The notes under the pieces were generated by a model. That model had not been told where the DNA came from. It made no database searches and saw only the letters and a list, made by a program, of their open reading frames with translations. Shown here one piece after another: positions 1-7,867 of a stretch of DNA of 52,472 nt. The stretch covers positions 82,202 to 134,673 of the forward strand of contig DHEF01000034.1 of NCBI GenBank assembly GCA_002399735.1, in the 5' to 3' direction. Made by a program: the position numbers and the translations under genes. This DNA is from Chitinophagaceae bacterium UBA4857 (GTDB lineage: Bacteria; Bacteroidota; Bacteroidia; Chitinophagales; Chitinophagaceae). How positions within the stretch are numbered: the first letter of the stretch is position 1; every line of letters starts with the position of its first letter.

Positions 1-75
1 GGAAATAAATTAAATCCCGATCCTATCGGATCACAACGGACGATGATAGTAGCAACACAGTTGACTAACAAAGAA
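1..75 (-). repeat. Dispersed palindromic element, copy R0 (truncated by window start)
   Basis: The stretch at about 38-75 (GATGATAGTAGCAACACAG followed by TTGACTAACAAAG) is a diverged outer end of the element whose better copies end in GATAGTAGTAATGCAGCTGG and TAACAAA, for example at 23805-23825 and 30241-30270. The first 37 bases are identical, in inverted orientation, to the last 37 bases of the window. The rest of the element lies outside the window. Confidence 0.75.
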
Positions 76-99
76 AACATTATATAAAAGAACTAAACT

Positions 100-117
100 C
101 CCCTTTAGGGGTTGGGG
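100..117 (+). repeat. 18-nt intergenic repeat CCCCTTTAGGGGTTGGGG
   Basis: A short dyad (CCCCTTTAGGGG) plus GTTGGGG, 9 bp upstream of the leuC start. An identical 18-mer occurs in inverted orientation at 18588-18605, just after gltB. From experience this is a very common spacer repeat in Bacteroidota, probably transcribed as a small hairpin. Confidence 0.6.
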
Positions 118-126
118 GCTGAAAAA

Positions 127-1548
127 ATGAGCGAACAACAACATAAAAAAGGATTGACACTGTTTGAAAAAATTTGGAACAAACATGTGGTAAAAACAAT
201 TGAAGGCGGCCCTTCAGTGTTATACATTGATACACATTTTATACATGAAGTAACCAGCCCGCAAGCATTTGGCGGATTAAAGAAAAGAGGCATTGGTGTA
301 TTTCGTCCGCAACAAATTGTTGCTACCGCCGATCATAATGTACCTACCTTAAATCAACACCTTCCTATTAAAGAAGAGTTGTCTCGTGTACAAGTAGAAA
401 CATTAAAAAATAACTGTGACGAGTTTGGTATTGAGTTATATGGTTTAGGCCATCCTTACCAAGGTATTGTGCATGTTATTGGCCCGGAGTTAGGCGTTAC
501 CAAGCCGGGTATGACCATGGTTTGCGGCGATAGCCACACCAGTACACATGGTGCATTTGGTAGCATTGCTTTTGGTATTGGTACCAGCGAAGTAGAAATG
601 GTAATGGCTACACAATGTTTAATGCAAAGCAAACCCAAGTTAATGCGTATTAACGTGGAAGGCACATTAAACAAAGGCGTGGTGAGTAAGGATATTGTGT
701 TATACATATTGTCTGTAATATCAGCTAGTGGTGCAACCGGCTATGCTGTTGAGTTTGCAGGTAGCGCTATACGTAGTTTAAGTATGGAAGCCCGCATGAC
801 TATTTGTAACATGAGTATTGAAATGGGTGCCCGTTGTGGTATGATTGCCCCTGACCAGATTACATTTGATTATATGAAAGGCCGCAAGTTTATGTACACC
901 GGTGCTGAGTGGGATAAACACTTGGCTTACTGGCAAACATTATACAGCGATGCTGATGCAACATTTGATAGCGAAGTAAATATTAAAGCAGAAGATATTA
1001 CACCAATGATTACCTACGGTACTAATCCGGGTATGGGTATTGGTGTTTGTGGTCATGTACCAGCATTAAGCGAGATTGATGAAAAAGAAAAACCTTCTTT
1101 TGAAAAATCAATTGCTTATATGGGCTTAGAAGCCGGTGCAGATATTAAAGGCAAAAAAGTGGATTATGTTTTTATAGGCAGTTGCACCAACTCACGCATT
1201 GAAGACCTGCGTATGGTAGCTGATTTTGTAAAAGGTAAACACAAGGCCGATGATGTAGAAGTATGGATTGTGCCGGGTAGCAAACAAGTAGAAGCACAAG
1301 CAAAAGAAGAAGGCATTGATAAAATATTTGAAGAAGCCGGTTTTGTATTACGTCAACCAGGTTGCAGTGCTTGTTTAGGTATGAACGAAGACAAAATACC
1401 TGCAGGCAAATATTGCATTAGCACCAGCAACAGAAACTTTGAAGGTCGCCAAGGACCAAATGCCCGTACCTTTTTAGCCAGTCCATTAACAGCAGCATTA
1501 GCAGCTGTTACCGGAACAGTGGGTGATATTAGAGAACATTTATCGTAA
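127..1548 (+). CDS. leuC: 3-isopropylmalate dehydratase, large subunit
   Basis: Large subunit of isopropylmalate isomerase, which interconverts 2- and 3-isopropylmalate in cytosolic leucine synthesis and works as a heterodimer with LeuD. The 473-residue product is the usual family length. The three ligands of the aconitase-type [4Fe-4S] cluster are visible as Cys353 (GSCTNSR) and Cys413/Cys416 (PGCSACLG). The ATG at 127 gives a normal N-terminus (MSEQQHKKGLTLFEK); a TTG at 112 is in frame but lies in the upstream repeat. It opens a five-gene cluster with leuD and leuB. The promoter and leuA, if linked, would be to the left of the window. Confidence 0.97.
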   Translation: MSEQQHKKGLTLFEKIWNKHVVKTIEGGPSVLYIDTHFIHEVTSPQAFGGLKKRGIGVFRPQQIVATADHNVPTLNQHLPIKEELSRVQVETLKNNCDEFGIELYGLGHPYQGIVHVIGPELGVTKPGMTMVCGDSHTSTHGAFGSIAFGIGTSEVEMVMATQCLMQSKPKLMRINVEGTLNKGVVSKDIVLYILSVISASGATGYAVEFAGSAIRSLSMEARMTICNMSIEMGARCGMIAPDQITFDYMKGRKFMYTGAEWDKHLAYWQTLYSDADATFDSEVNIKAEDITPMITYGTNPGMGIGVCGHVPALSEIDEKEKPSFEKSIAYMGLEAGADIKGKKVDYVFIGSCTNSRIEDLRMVADFVKGKHKADDVEVWIVPGSKQVEAQAKEEGIDKIFEEAGFVLRQPGCSACLGMNEDKIPAGKYCISTSNRNFEGRQGPNARTFLASPLTAALAAVTGTVGDIREHLS

Positions 1549-1554
1549 CATACT

Positions 1555-2310
1555 ATGATAAAGTGGAATGCTGATTTATACGACAACAAACACAGTTTTG
1601 TTGCTAAATATGGCGAAGACTTGTTGAGTTGGTTAGATGCTAAAGAGCATGAAACCATATTGGATTTAGGTTGTGGCACCGGACAACTAACCCATGAGAT
1701 AACAAAAACCGGTGCAATAGTTACAGGCATGGATGCTTCGGCCGAGATGATTGAAAAAGCAACAGCAGCTTATCCTGAAACAAAGTTCTTTGTAGGCGAT
1801 GCGACAAGTTTTGAAGTAGCCACACCGTATGATGCTGTTTTTTCAAATGCTACACTGCATTGGATAAACAATCAGGATGCGGCATTAAGTAATATTAATA
1901 AAGCATTGAAAACCGGTGGCAGATTGGTGTTGGAAATGGGTGGCAAAAACAATATTAAAAGTATTGCAGATGCAGTGTTGAATACTTTACAAGAACAACA
2001 ACTGACAGATGGCAAACCTTTTCAATTTTGGTATTTTCCATCGGTAGCTACTTATACCACTTTGTTAGAGCAACATGGTTTTACGGTAGAAAGTGTTTTA
2101 TACTTTAACCGGCCTACTCCATTAAGCGGTGAAGATGGTATGAAAAACTGGATAGATATGTTTGGTAGTTTTTTATACAAAAACATTGATACAGCTAAAG
2201 CAGCCGATATTACCAAAGAAGCCGTAGAAAAATTAAGACCAACCAATTACATTAATGGCACCTGGTATGCCGATTATGTAAGACTAAGAATTAAAGCAAT
2301 TAAAAATTAA
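1555..2310 (+). CDS. Class I SAM-dependent methyltransferase, trans-aconitate methyltransferase-like
   Basis: A 251-residue soluble class I methyltransferase. Motif I is ILDLGCGTG at residues 35-43, the ribose-binding acidic residue is Asp60 (GMDAS), and NATLHWI at about residue 100 matches the post-motif II region of the Tam and malonyl-ACP methyltransferase group. It starts 6 bp after leuC and ends 3 bp before leuD, so it is surely co-transcribed and probably translationally coupled with the isomerase subunits. Tam-type enzymes methylate trans-aconitate, and yeast Tmt1 also methylates 3-isopropylmalate. A role in trapping a stray product of the LeuCD reaction is therefore a reasonable inference, not a demonstrated one. 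A distant alternative is a biotin-type BioC activity. Confidence 0.85.
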   Translation: MIKWNADLYDNKHSFVAKYGEDLLSWLDAKEHETILDLGCGTGQLTHEITKTGAIVTGMDASAEMIEKATAAYPETKFFVGDATSFEVATPYDAVFSNATLHWINNQDAALSNINKALKTGGRLVLEMGGKNNIKSIADAVLNTLQEQQLTDGKPFQFWYFPSVATYTTLLEQHGFTVESVLYFNRPTPLSGEDGMKNWIDMFGSFLYKNIDTAKAADITKEAVEKLRPTNYINGTWYADYVRLRIKAIKN

Positions 2311-2313
2311 ACA

Positions 2314-2928
2314 ATGAGCAAGCAAATAAATATAATTACTTCATCGGCCGTACCGGTAAATATTGAAAATACCGATACCGACCAGATTATACCGGCCCGT
2401 TTTTTAAAGGCAACCAGCCGTGATGGTTTTGGTAAAAACCTTTTTCGTGACTGGCGTTATGAAAACGATGATGAAAACCAACCCAAAAAAGATTTTCCGT
2501 TAAACGATAGTCGTTACAGTGGTAACATTTTGGTTGCTGCCAAAAACTTTGGTTGTGGTTCATCTCGTGAGCATGCGGCCTGGGCTATTAAGGATGCCGG
2601 TTTTGATGTAGTAGTGAGCAGCTTTTTTGCCGATATTTTTAAGAACAACTCATTAAACAACTTTTTGTTACCGGTTACCGTAAGCGAAGTTTTTTTACAA
2701 CAAATTTTTGAAGCTATTGAAAAAAAGCCAACCACTACTATTGAAGTAAACTTACAGGAACAAACCATTACGGTTACTGATGCTGATTTTACCGGCAGCA
2801 TTAAACAAGAAAGTTTTGAAATAAACAATTATAAAAAAACATGTTTGTTAAATGGCTATGATGATATAGACTACTTAATAAATATGAAACAGGAAATAGA
2901 ACAATACGAAGCCAACAGAACCATATAA
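2314..2928 (+). CDS. leuD: 3-isopropylmalate dehydratase, small subunit
   Basis: Small subunit of isopropylmalate isomerase, partner of LeuC. The 204-residue product is typical. It has the N-terminal NTDTDQIIPARFL segment (residues 19-31) and the NFGCGSSREH loop (78-87) that helps form the substrate pocket in the aconitase swivel domain. The start ATG is 3 bp after the preceding methyltransferase gene, which places that gene between the two subunits of one enzyme. The next gene begins 20 bp downstream. Confidence 0.97.
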   Translation: MSKQINIITSSAVPVNIENTDTDQIIPARFLKATSRDGFGKNLFRDWRYENDDENQPKKDFPLNDSRYSGNILVAAKNFGCGSSREHAAWAIKDAGFDVVVSSFFADIFKNNSLNNFLLPVTVSEVFLQQIFEAIEKKPTTTIEVNLQEQTITVTDADFTGSIKQESFEINNYKKTCLLNGYDDIDYLINMKQEIEQYEANRTI

Positions 2929-2948
2929 GTGGCAACGATAAGTGAAGC

Positions 2949-4436
2949 ATGAAGCAAGCAAGTATTATAGTAAACAACATTACAGCAACGCAGTTTGGTA
3001 AACAGGTATTAAACAATATCAGTTTTACTATTAACCAACAGGAACAGTTAGCCATTGTTGGCCCCGGCGGCAGCGGCAAAACTTCTTTAGCTAAAGCTAT
3101 TGCTGGTTTATTATTTACTTCCGGTACGGTGCAGTTTTTAAATAACAACACACCGTACAAACCTTTAATAGCTTATGTTTCGCAATTAGAAACATTAAAA
3201 AACCTTTCTAACGTTACTGACTTTTATTACCAGCAACGTTTTAACAGTACCGAAAATGAAGACAGTTTAACTTTATTACAAGAGTTAAGCCGTGACAACC
3301 ACAATCAAACTGATATACAATATTGGTTAGATACTTTTTCATTAGGCCATCGTACTAATTCTCCATTATTACAATTATCCAACGGCGAATTAAAAAAAAT
3401 GCAATTGATAAAGCATTTATTAAAACGCCCCGATGTATTAATATTAGATAATGCTTTTGTTGGCCTTGATGTACAAAGTCGTGAACAACTGGAACAACAA
3501 TTAACCAACCTAGCACAAAAAGGGTTAAACATTATCAGCATTTGCAGCGAGCATCAAATACCCGCTTATGTTACGCATGTAGCCGTAATAAAAGACGGAA
3601 GCTTGCAACAACTGATTAGCAAAAACAAATTTGTTCCTTCGCAAACCAAAAACCATTTTAGTGCAACAGGCCTACCCGCTTTACAAAAAGTAAAGTTTGA
3701 TGGTGCCGTAATTGAAATGCACAATGTATCTATCCGTTACGGACAAGTACAAATATTACAACAAATAAACTGGAAGGTTAAAAGTGGTGAGTGTTGGGCA
3801 TTAAAAGGTGCAAACGGTGCCGGTAAATCAACCTTATTAAGTTTGGTTACGGCCGATAATCCACAAGCCTACTCACAAAATATTTCTTTGTTTGGTAAAC
3901 GCCGCGGTACCGGTGAAAGCATCTGGGATATAAAAAGTAAAATAGGTTTTGTATCACCGGAGTTACATAAATATTTTGATATAACTACTACAGCTTACAA
4001 TGCCATTGGCTCCGGTTTTTTTGATACCATGGGATTGTTCAGACAATTAAATACCGAACAACACCAGGCGGTTACAGCCTGGTTAAAATATTTTAATCTT
4101 TCAGGCGTACAACATAAATCACTGTCCTTATTATCAGCCAGCGAGCAAAGGCTTATTTTAATTGCCAGAGCATTGGTAAAAAATCCGGTACTACTTGTAT
4201 TGGATGAGCCAACACAAGGTTTAGATGATGAACAGGTGGCCAGGTTAATCAACCTGATTAATACTATACATGCAAAAACAAAAGTAAGTATAGTATTTAC
4301 CAGCCATTACGCCACCGAAACACCAGCTTGTGTGTCGCATGTAATTGAACTAAAAAGCGGTAAAGCATACTCGTACCGGGTAACAACCGAAAGTAAACAA
4401 CATGAACTATTAACAGAACATATACCAACCTATTAA
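2949..4436 (+). CDS. ABC ATPase with two nucleotide-binding domains, ModF/PhrA-like
   Basis: A 495-residue soluble protein made of two fused ABC ATPase domains and no membrane segment. Domain 1 has Walker A GPGGSGKT (38-45) and a signature-like LSNGELKKMQL. Domain 2 has Walker A GANGAGKS (287-294), a signature region LSASEQRLILIARAL and Walker B VLLVLDEPTQGLDDEQ. The organisation resembles E. coli ModF (PhrA), whose role is unclear, rather than a transporter with a permease partner. It lies between leuD and leuB with 20-22 bp spacers, so it is part of the leucine transcript, but nothing in its sequence indicates a leucine-specific function. Domain 1 has a slightly degenerate signature, so only one site may be fully active. 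Confidence 0.85.
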   Translation: MKQASIIVNNITATQFGKQVLNNISFTINQQEQLAIVGPGGSGKTSLAKAIAGLLFTSGTVQFLNNNTPYKPLIAYVSQLETLKNLSNVTDFYYQQRFNSTENEDSLTLLQELSRDNHNQTDIQYWLDTFSLGHRTNSPLLQLSNGELKKMQLIKHLLKRPDVLILDNAFVGLDVQSREQLEQQLTNLAQKGLNIISICSEHQIPAYVTHVAVIKDGSLQQLISKNKFVPSQTKNHFSATGLPALQKVKFDGAVIEMHNVSIRYGQVQILQQINWKVKSGECWALKGANGAGKSTLLSLVTADNPQAYSQNISLFGKRRGTGESIWDIKSKIGFVSPELHKYFDITTTAYNAIGSGFFDTMGLFRQLNTEQHQAVTAWLKYFNLSGVQHKSLSLLSASEQRLILIARALVKNPVLLVLDEPTQGLDDEQVARLINLINTIHAKTKVSIVFTSHYATETPACVSHVIELKSGKAYSYRVTTESKQHELLTEHIPTY

Positions 4437-4458
4437 CGTAAACACAGAAACATTTTTT

Positions 4459-5574
4459 ATGCATAAGAATATAGCCATCATTGAAGGAGACGGAATTGGA
4501 CCGGAAGTAACCAAACAATCTATCAGGGTATTAAATGCTATTGCCGAAACATTTAACCACACATTTGAGTACACATATACTTTAATGGGTGCCGATGCTA
4601 TCGACAAAACAGGCTCACCCCTACCCGATGAAACCTTAGAGGTTTGTTTAAAAAGTGATGGTATTTTATTCGGAGCCATTGGCCATCCTAAATATGATAA
4701 TGACCCAACGGCTAAAGTGCGTCCCGAGCAAGGCTTATTAAAACTTAGAAAATCATTAGGCTTATTCGCCAATATTCGTCCGGTTACAACCTACCCGGCA
4801 TTACATCATTTATCGCCTTTAAAAACAAAAAATATCGAAGATGTTGATTTCATCATCTATCGTGAATTAACCGGTGGTATTTACTTTGGTAATAAAGTAA
4901 CTAACGAAGCAGGTACTCAAGCTTCTGACGACTGTATGTATACTGCTGATGAAATTACCCGCATTACGCACCTTGCATTTAAAGCAGCGCAAAAAAGAAG
5001 AAAAAAGTTAACACTGGTAGATAAAGCAAACGTATTGGAGACATCACGTTTGTGGCGTAAAGTGGTGAAAGAAATTGCAACCGAATATCCTGATGTGGCA
5101 CTCGACTTTTTATTTGTTGACAATGCCGCTATGCAAATAATTTTAAATCCTAAACAGTTTGATGTTGTATTAACAGAAAATATGTTTGGCGATATTATTA
5201 GTGACGAAGCCAGTGTTATCAGTGGTTCTTTAGGTTTATTGCCTTCTGCATCGGTTGGTAATGGTGTGGCATTGTTCGAGCCTATTCATGGTTCGTATCC
5301 GCAAGCAACCGGATTAGATATTGCCAACCCGATCGGCTCTATTCTTTCTGCGGCTATGTTGTTAGATCATTTTAATTTAAACGAAGAAGCAAACCTTGTA
5401 CGTGAAGCCGTAACCTGGACTTTACAAAGTGGTTTTGTTACAAAAGATATTGACCCTGTTAATTCTTATTTCACCTCCACCATTGGCGAGTTAATCAGCG
5501 ATTTTGTTTCAGGTAAAATTCCCGGCTCGGCAATGACAGAAAATATTGAGTTGCGTAAATCAACGATTATTTAA
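4459..5574 (+). CDS. leuB: 3-isopropylmalate dehydrogenase
   Basis: NAD-dependent oxidative decarboxylation of 3-isopropylmalate to 4-methyl-2-oxopentanoate, the last dedicated reaction before transamination to leucine. The 371-residue product is of normal length. It shows the GDGIGPEV N-terminus, the substrate-binding LRKSLGLFANIRP helix and loop, the metal-binding segment MFGDIISDEASV and the NAD-binding LFEPIHGSYPQATGLDIANP segment. It is the last gene of the leu cluster. No strong terminator follows; instead there is an AT-rich stretch with TAGTAT direct repeats and then copy R1 of the dispersed element. Confidence 0.97.
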   Translation: MHKNIAIIEGDGIGPEVTKQSIRVLNAIAETFNHTFEYTYTLMGADAIDKTGSPLPDETLEVCLKSDGILFGAIGHPKYDNDPTAKVRPEQGLLKLRKSLGLFANIRPVTTYPALHHLSPLKTKNIEDVDFIIYRELTGGIYFGNKVTNEAGTQASDDCMYTADEITRITHLAFKAAQKRRKKLTLVDKANVLETSRLWRKVVKEIATEYPDVALDFLFVDNAAMQIILNPKQFDVVLTENMFGDIISDEASVISGSLGLLPSASVGNGVALFEPIHGSYPQATGLDIANPIGSILSAAMLLDHFNLNEEANLVREAVTWTLQSGFVTKDIDPVNSYFTSTIGELISDFVSGKIPGSAMTENIELRKSTII

Positions 5575-5629
5575 TAGTATGTAGTATTAAGTATATAGTA
5601 TTTAGACTACACTATCATTAGTTCTTTTT

Positions 5630-5843
5630 TTGTTATCAGCTGCATTACTACTAGCATCGTCTGTTGCGTCGCACTCTTCAACAGTCGTAATTCTATTGGG
5701 CATTATGCAAGTGTCATTTTGCAATTGCAAGTTTACAGCATTAAGCATTTTGCATTCAGCATTAAGCCTGTTGATTAGCGAACAGAAAGATGAACGGAGC
5801 GTCGCAAGTAAAGCTCCATCAGGGCTCCACAGCTGGTCAACAA
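5630..5843 (+). repeat. Dispersed palindromic element, copy R1
   Basis: About 214 bp. Left end TTGTTATCAGCTGCATTACT, right end CAGCTGGTCAACAA. The left arm carries the GCGTCGCACTCTTCA motif (5666-5680) and the right arm carries the other arm type (GATGAACGGAGCGTCGCAAG, near 5788-5807). It fills the first half of the leuB-ilvD spacer, just upstream of the ilv promoter. A continuous reading frame runs through this copy but it is not maintained in other copies (for example R6 and R8), so I do not call a gene. Confidence 0.75.
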
Positions 5844-5890
5844 ACAACCATTAGTTCTTTAAAAAATTTGCCCAAGTCAAAAGAAAAATT

Positions 5891-5920
5891 TTGACAAGTT
5901 ATATGGCAGGTGTATATTCG
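5891..5920 (+). promoter_or_regulatory. Candidate promoter of the ilv operon
   Basis: TTGAC at 5891-5895 and TATATTCG at 5913-5920 match the Bacteroidota -33 TTG and -7 TAnnTTTG elements with one mismatch and 19 bp between TTG and TA. Transcription would start near 5925, leaving about a dozen untranslated bases before the leader peptide start at 5938. Confidence 0.55.
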
Positions 5921-5937
5921 TTTTATACACGCTTCAA

Positions 5938-6033
5938 ATGCAAAACAAGAAATCATATATCACAAACGTAATGGCCGCCTTAGTCATTATTATTGTCGTG
6001 ATTATTATTCCTGCGTTGCAAGGAGGCGGATAA
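5938..6033 (+). CDS. ilv operon leader peptide (31 residues)
   Basis: A 31-codon reading frame starting at ATG 5938 and ending with TAA at 6031-6033, too short for ordinary gene calling. Codons 16-24 are nine consecutive Ile or Val codons, preceded by MAAL and followed by PALQGGG. The arrangement closely resembles the enterobacterial ilvGMEDA leader, which also has a run of Val/Ile codons before a Pro. Thirteen of the 31 residues are Ile, Val or Leu. It is followed 32 bp later by a GC hairpin with a U-tract and then by ilvD, so it is best read as a ribosome-stalling sensor of charged tRNA-Ile and tRNA-Val rather than as a functional protein. A hydrophobic micropeptide is the alternative, but the terminator context makes that less likely. 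Confidence 0.8.
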   Translation: MQNKKSYITNVMAALVIIIVVIIIPALQGGG

Positions 6034-6089
6034 GTTATAGTTTTAAACCAAAACAAACATACATACCCGCCCTGTAAGGCGGGTTTTTT
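6025..6089 (+). promoter_or_regulatory. Transcription attenuator of the ilv operon
   Basis: Terminator hairpin: CCCGCC (6066-6071) pairs with GGCGGG (6078-6083) around a 6-nt loop and is followed by six T (6084-6089). Antiterminator: GGCGG at 6025-6029, the last codons of the leader peptide, is complementary to CCGCC at 6067-6071, the 5' half of the terminator. A small hairpin (6010-6023, one bulge) could be the pause structure. Predicted logic: a ribosome stalled on the Ile/Val codons (5983-6009) leaves 6025-6029 free to form the antiterminator and ilvD is transcribed. A ribosome that reaches the stop codon covers 6025-6029 and transcription ends. The antiterminator core is only 5 bp, so folding energies should be calculated. 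Confidence 0.75.
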
Positions 6090-6132
6090 ATGTAAATACA
6101 AAAACCGTTACAAACGGATAAATAAATAATTT

Positions 6133-7821
6133 ATGTGTGAATTAAATAAGTATTCCAAAACATTAACACAGGATGAAACCCAACCTGCTGCACAGGCTAT
6201 GTACTATGCTATCGGTTTTAAAGAAGAAGATTTTGCAAAAGCACAAGTAGGTATTGCCAGCATGGGTTGGGATGGTAACCCTTGTAATATGCACCTGAAT
6301 GATTTGGCTACACAGGTTCGTACAAGTATTAATAAAACTGAGGGACTGTTAGGTTTACGTTTTCATACAATTGGTGTGAGTGATGGTATTAGTATGGGTA
6401 CCGACGGTATGCGTTATAGCCTGGTAAGCCGCGATGTAATTGCAGACAGTATTGAAACCAATGCCGGGGCACAATATTATGACGGGTTGATTTGCATACC
6501 GGGTTGCGATAAAAATATGCCCGGTTCTGTAATGGCGATGGGCCGTTTAAACAGACCATCTATTATGTTGTATGGCGGCACCATTGCCCCGGGACATTAT
6601 CAAGGGCAAAACGATTTAAACATTGTAAGTGCCTTTGAAGCATTGGGACAAAAAATTGCCGGTAACTTAAGTGAAGGCGATTTTAAAGGTATTATTAAAA
6701 ACTCCTGCCCCGGTGCCGGTGCCTGTGGCGGTATGTACACGGCTAATACAATGGCCAGTGCTATTGAAGCAATGGGCATGAGTTTACCTTACTCCTCCTC
6801 TAACCCTGCATTAAGCAAAGAAAAACAGAAAGAATGTGATGCAGCAGGCGAAGCCATAAAATTATTGCTGGAAAAAGATATCAAACCCCGTGATATCATG
6901 ACACGGGAAGCATTTGAAAATGCCATCACGGTGATTATGGTCTTAGGTGGCAGCACCAATGCTGTTTTGCATCTGATTGCCATTGCAAAAAGTGTGGATG
7001 TTAAATTAACACAAGACGATTTTCAGGCAATCAGCAATCGTGTACCCGTACTAGCCGATTTTAAACCAAGCGGTAAATATTTGATGGAAGACTTACACCA
7101 ATATGGTGGTGTACCTGCCGTAATGAAATATTTATTAAGCAAGGGCTTATTACATGGTAACTGTTTAACCGTAACAGGAAAAACAGTTGCCGAAAACTTA
7201 ACCGAAGCACCTGATTTAGATTTTGACCAACAGAAAATAATTATGCCTTTAGAAACACCGTTAAAAGCTACAGGGCATTTACAAATATTATATGGTAACC
7301 TTGCCGAGAAAGGAAGTGTGGCAAAAATAAGCGGTAAGGAAGGTGAACGTTTTGAAGGAACAGCCCGTGTGTTTGATGGCGAACAGGAATTGATAAAAGG
7401 TATATCAACCGGACGAGTGCATGCAGGCGATGTAGTAGTAATTAGAAACATTGGTCCAAAAGGTGCACCAGGTATGCCTGAAATGTTAAAGCCTACCGGA
7501 GCCATTATTGGGGCAGGATTAGGCAAGTCGGTGGCGTTAATTACCGATGGACGTTTTAGTGGTGGTACACATGGTTTTGTGGTGGGACATATTACACCTG
7601 AAGCAGTTGAGGGTGGTTTAATTGGCCTGGTAAACGACAATGACATTATAGAAATTGATGCGGTTAACAATACGCTTACACTAAAAGTAAGTGATGAAGA
7701 AATTGCCAAACGTAAAGCAGCATGGGTAAAGCCCGCACCTAAAGCCACTAAAGGTGTATTGTTTAAATACGCACGCAGTGTAAAAGACGCCAGTGAAGGT
7801 TGCGTAACGGATGAAGATTAA
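6133..7821 (+). CDS. ilvD: Dihydroxy-acid dehydratase
   Basis: Iron-sulfur dehydratase that makes 2-oxo-3-methylvalerate and 2-oxoisovalerate in Ile and Val synthesis. The 562-residue product is full length for the IlvD family. Likely cluster-binding cysteines are Cys51 (GNPCN), Cys121/125 (CIPGCDKNMPG) and Cys192/198 (SCPGAGACGG). The C-terminal TDGRFSGGTHG motif is also present. It is the first structural gene after the leader and attenuator. There is no evident Shine-Dalgarno sequence, and the ATG follows an AT-rich spacer as usual in this phylum. ilvB starts 46 bp downstream. Confidence 0.97.
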   Translation: MCELNKYSKTLTQDETQPAAQAMYYAIGFKEEDFAKAQVGIASMGWDGNPCNMHLNDLATQVRTSINKTEGLLGLRFHTIGVSDGISMGTDGMRYSLVSRDVIADSIETNAGAQYYDGLICIPGCDKNMPGSVMAMGRLNRPSIMLYGGTIAPGHYQGQNDLNIVSAFEALGQKIAGNLSEGDFKGIIKNSCPGAGACGGMYTANTMASAIEAMGMSLPYSSSNPALSKEKQKECDAAGEAIKLLLEKDIKPRDIMTREAFENAITVIMVLGGSTNAVLHLIAIAKSVDVKLTQDDFQAISNRVPVLADFKPSGKYLMEDLHQYGGVPAVMKYLLSKGLLHGNCLTVTGKTVAENLTEAPDLDFDQQKIIMPLETPLKATGHLQILYGNLAEKGSVAKISGKEGERFEGTARVFDGEQELIKGISTGRVHAGDVVVIRNIGPKGAPGMPEMLKPTGAIIGAGLGKSVALITDGRFSGGTHGFVVGHITPEAVEGGLIGLVNDNDIIEIDAVNNTLTLKVSDEEIAKRKAAWVKPAPKATKGVLFKYARSVKDASEGCVTDED

Positions 7822-7867
7822 AATAGAATAATAAACAGAGAGTTGTCAATAAAATAAATCCTACATC

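Noticed and set aside
5630..5854. A 74-codon open frame through copy R1 (starting MLSAALLLASS) and a similar 109-codon frame through copy R2 (12408-12737)
   Set aside because: The similarity comes from the shared repeat. Starts are TTG, the R2 frame runs into ilvA, and R6 and R8 copies contain stops in the matching frame. Treated as repeat, not as genes.
7023..7748. A 241-codon minus-strand frame inside ilvD
   Set aside because: It lies fully within ilvD, with no family resemblance. Shadow frame.
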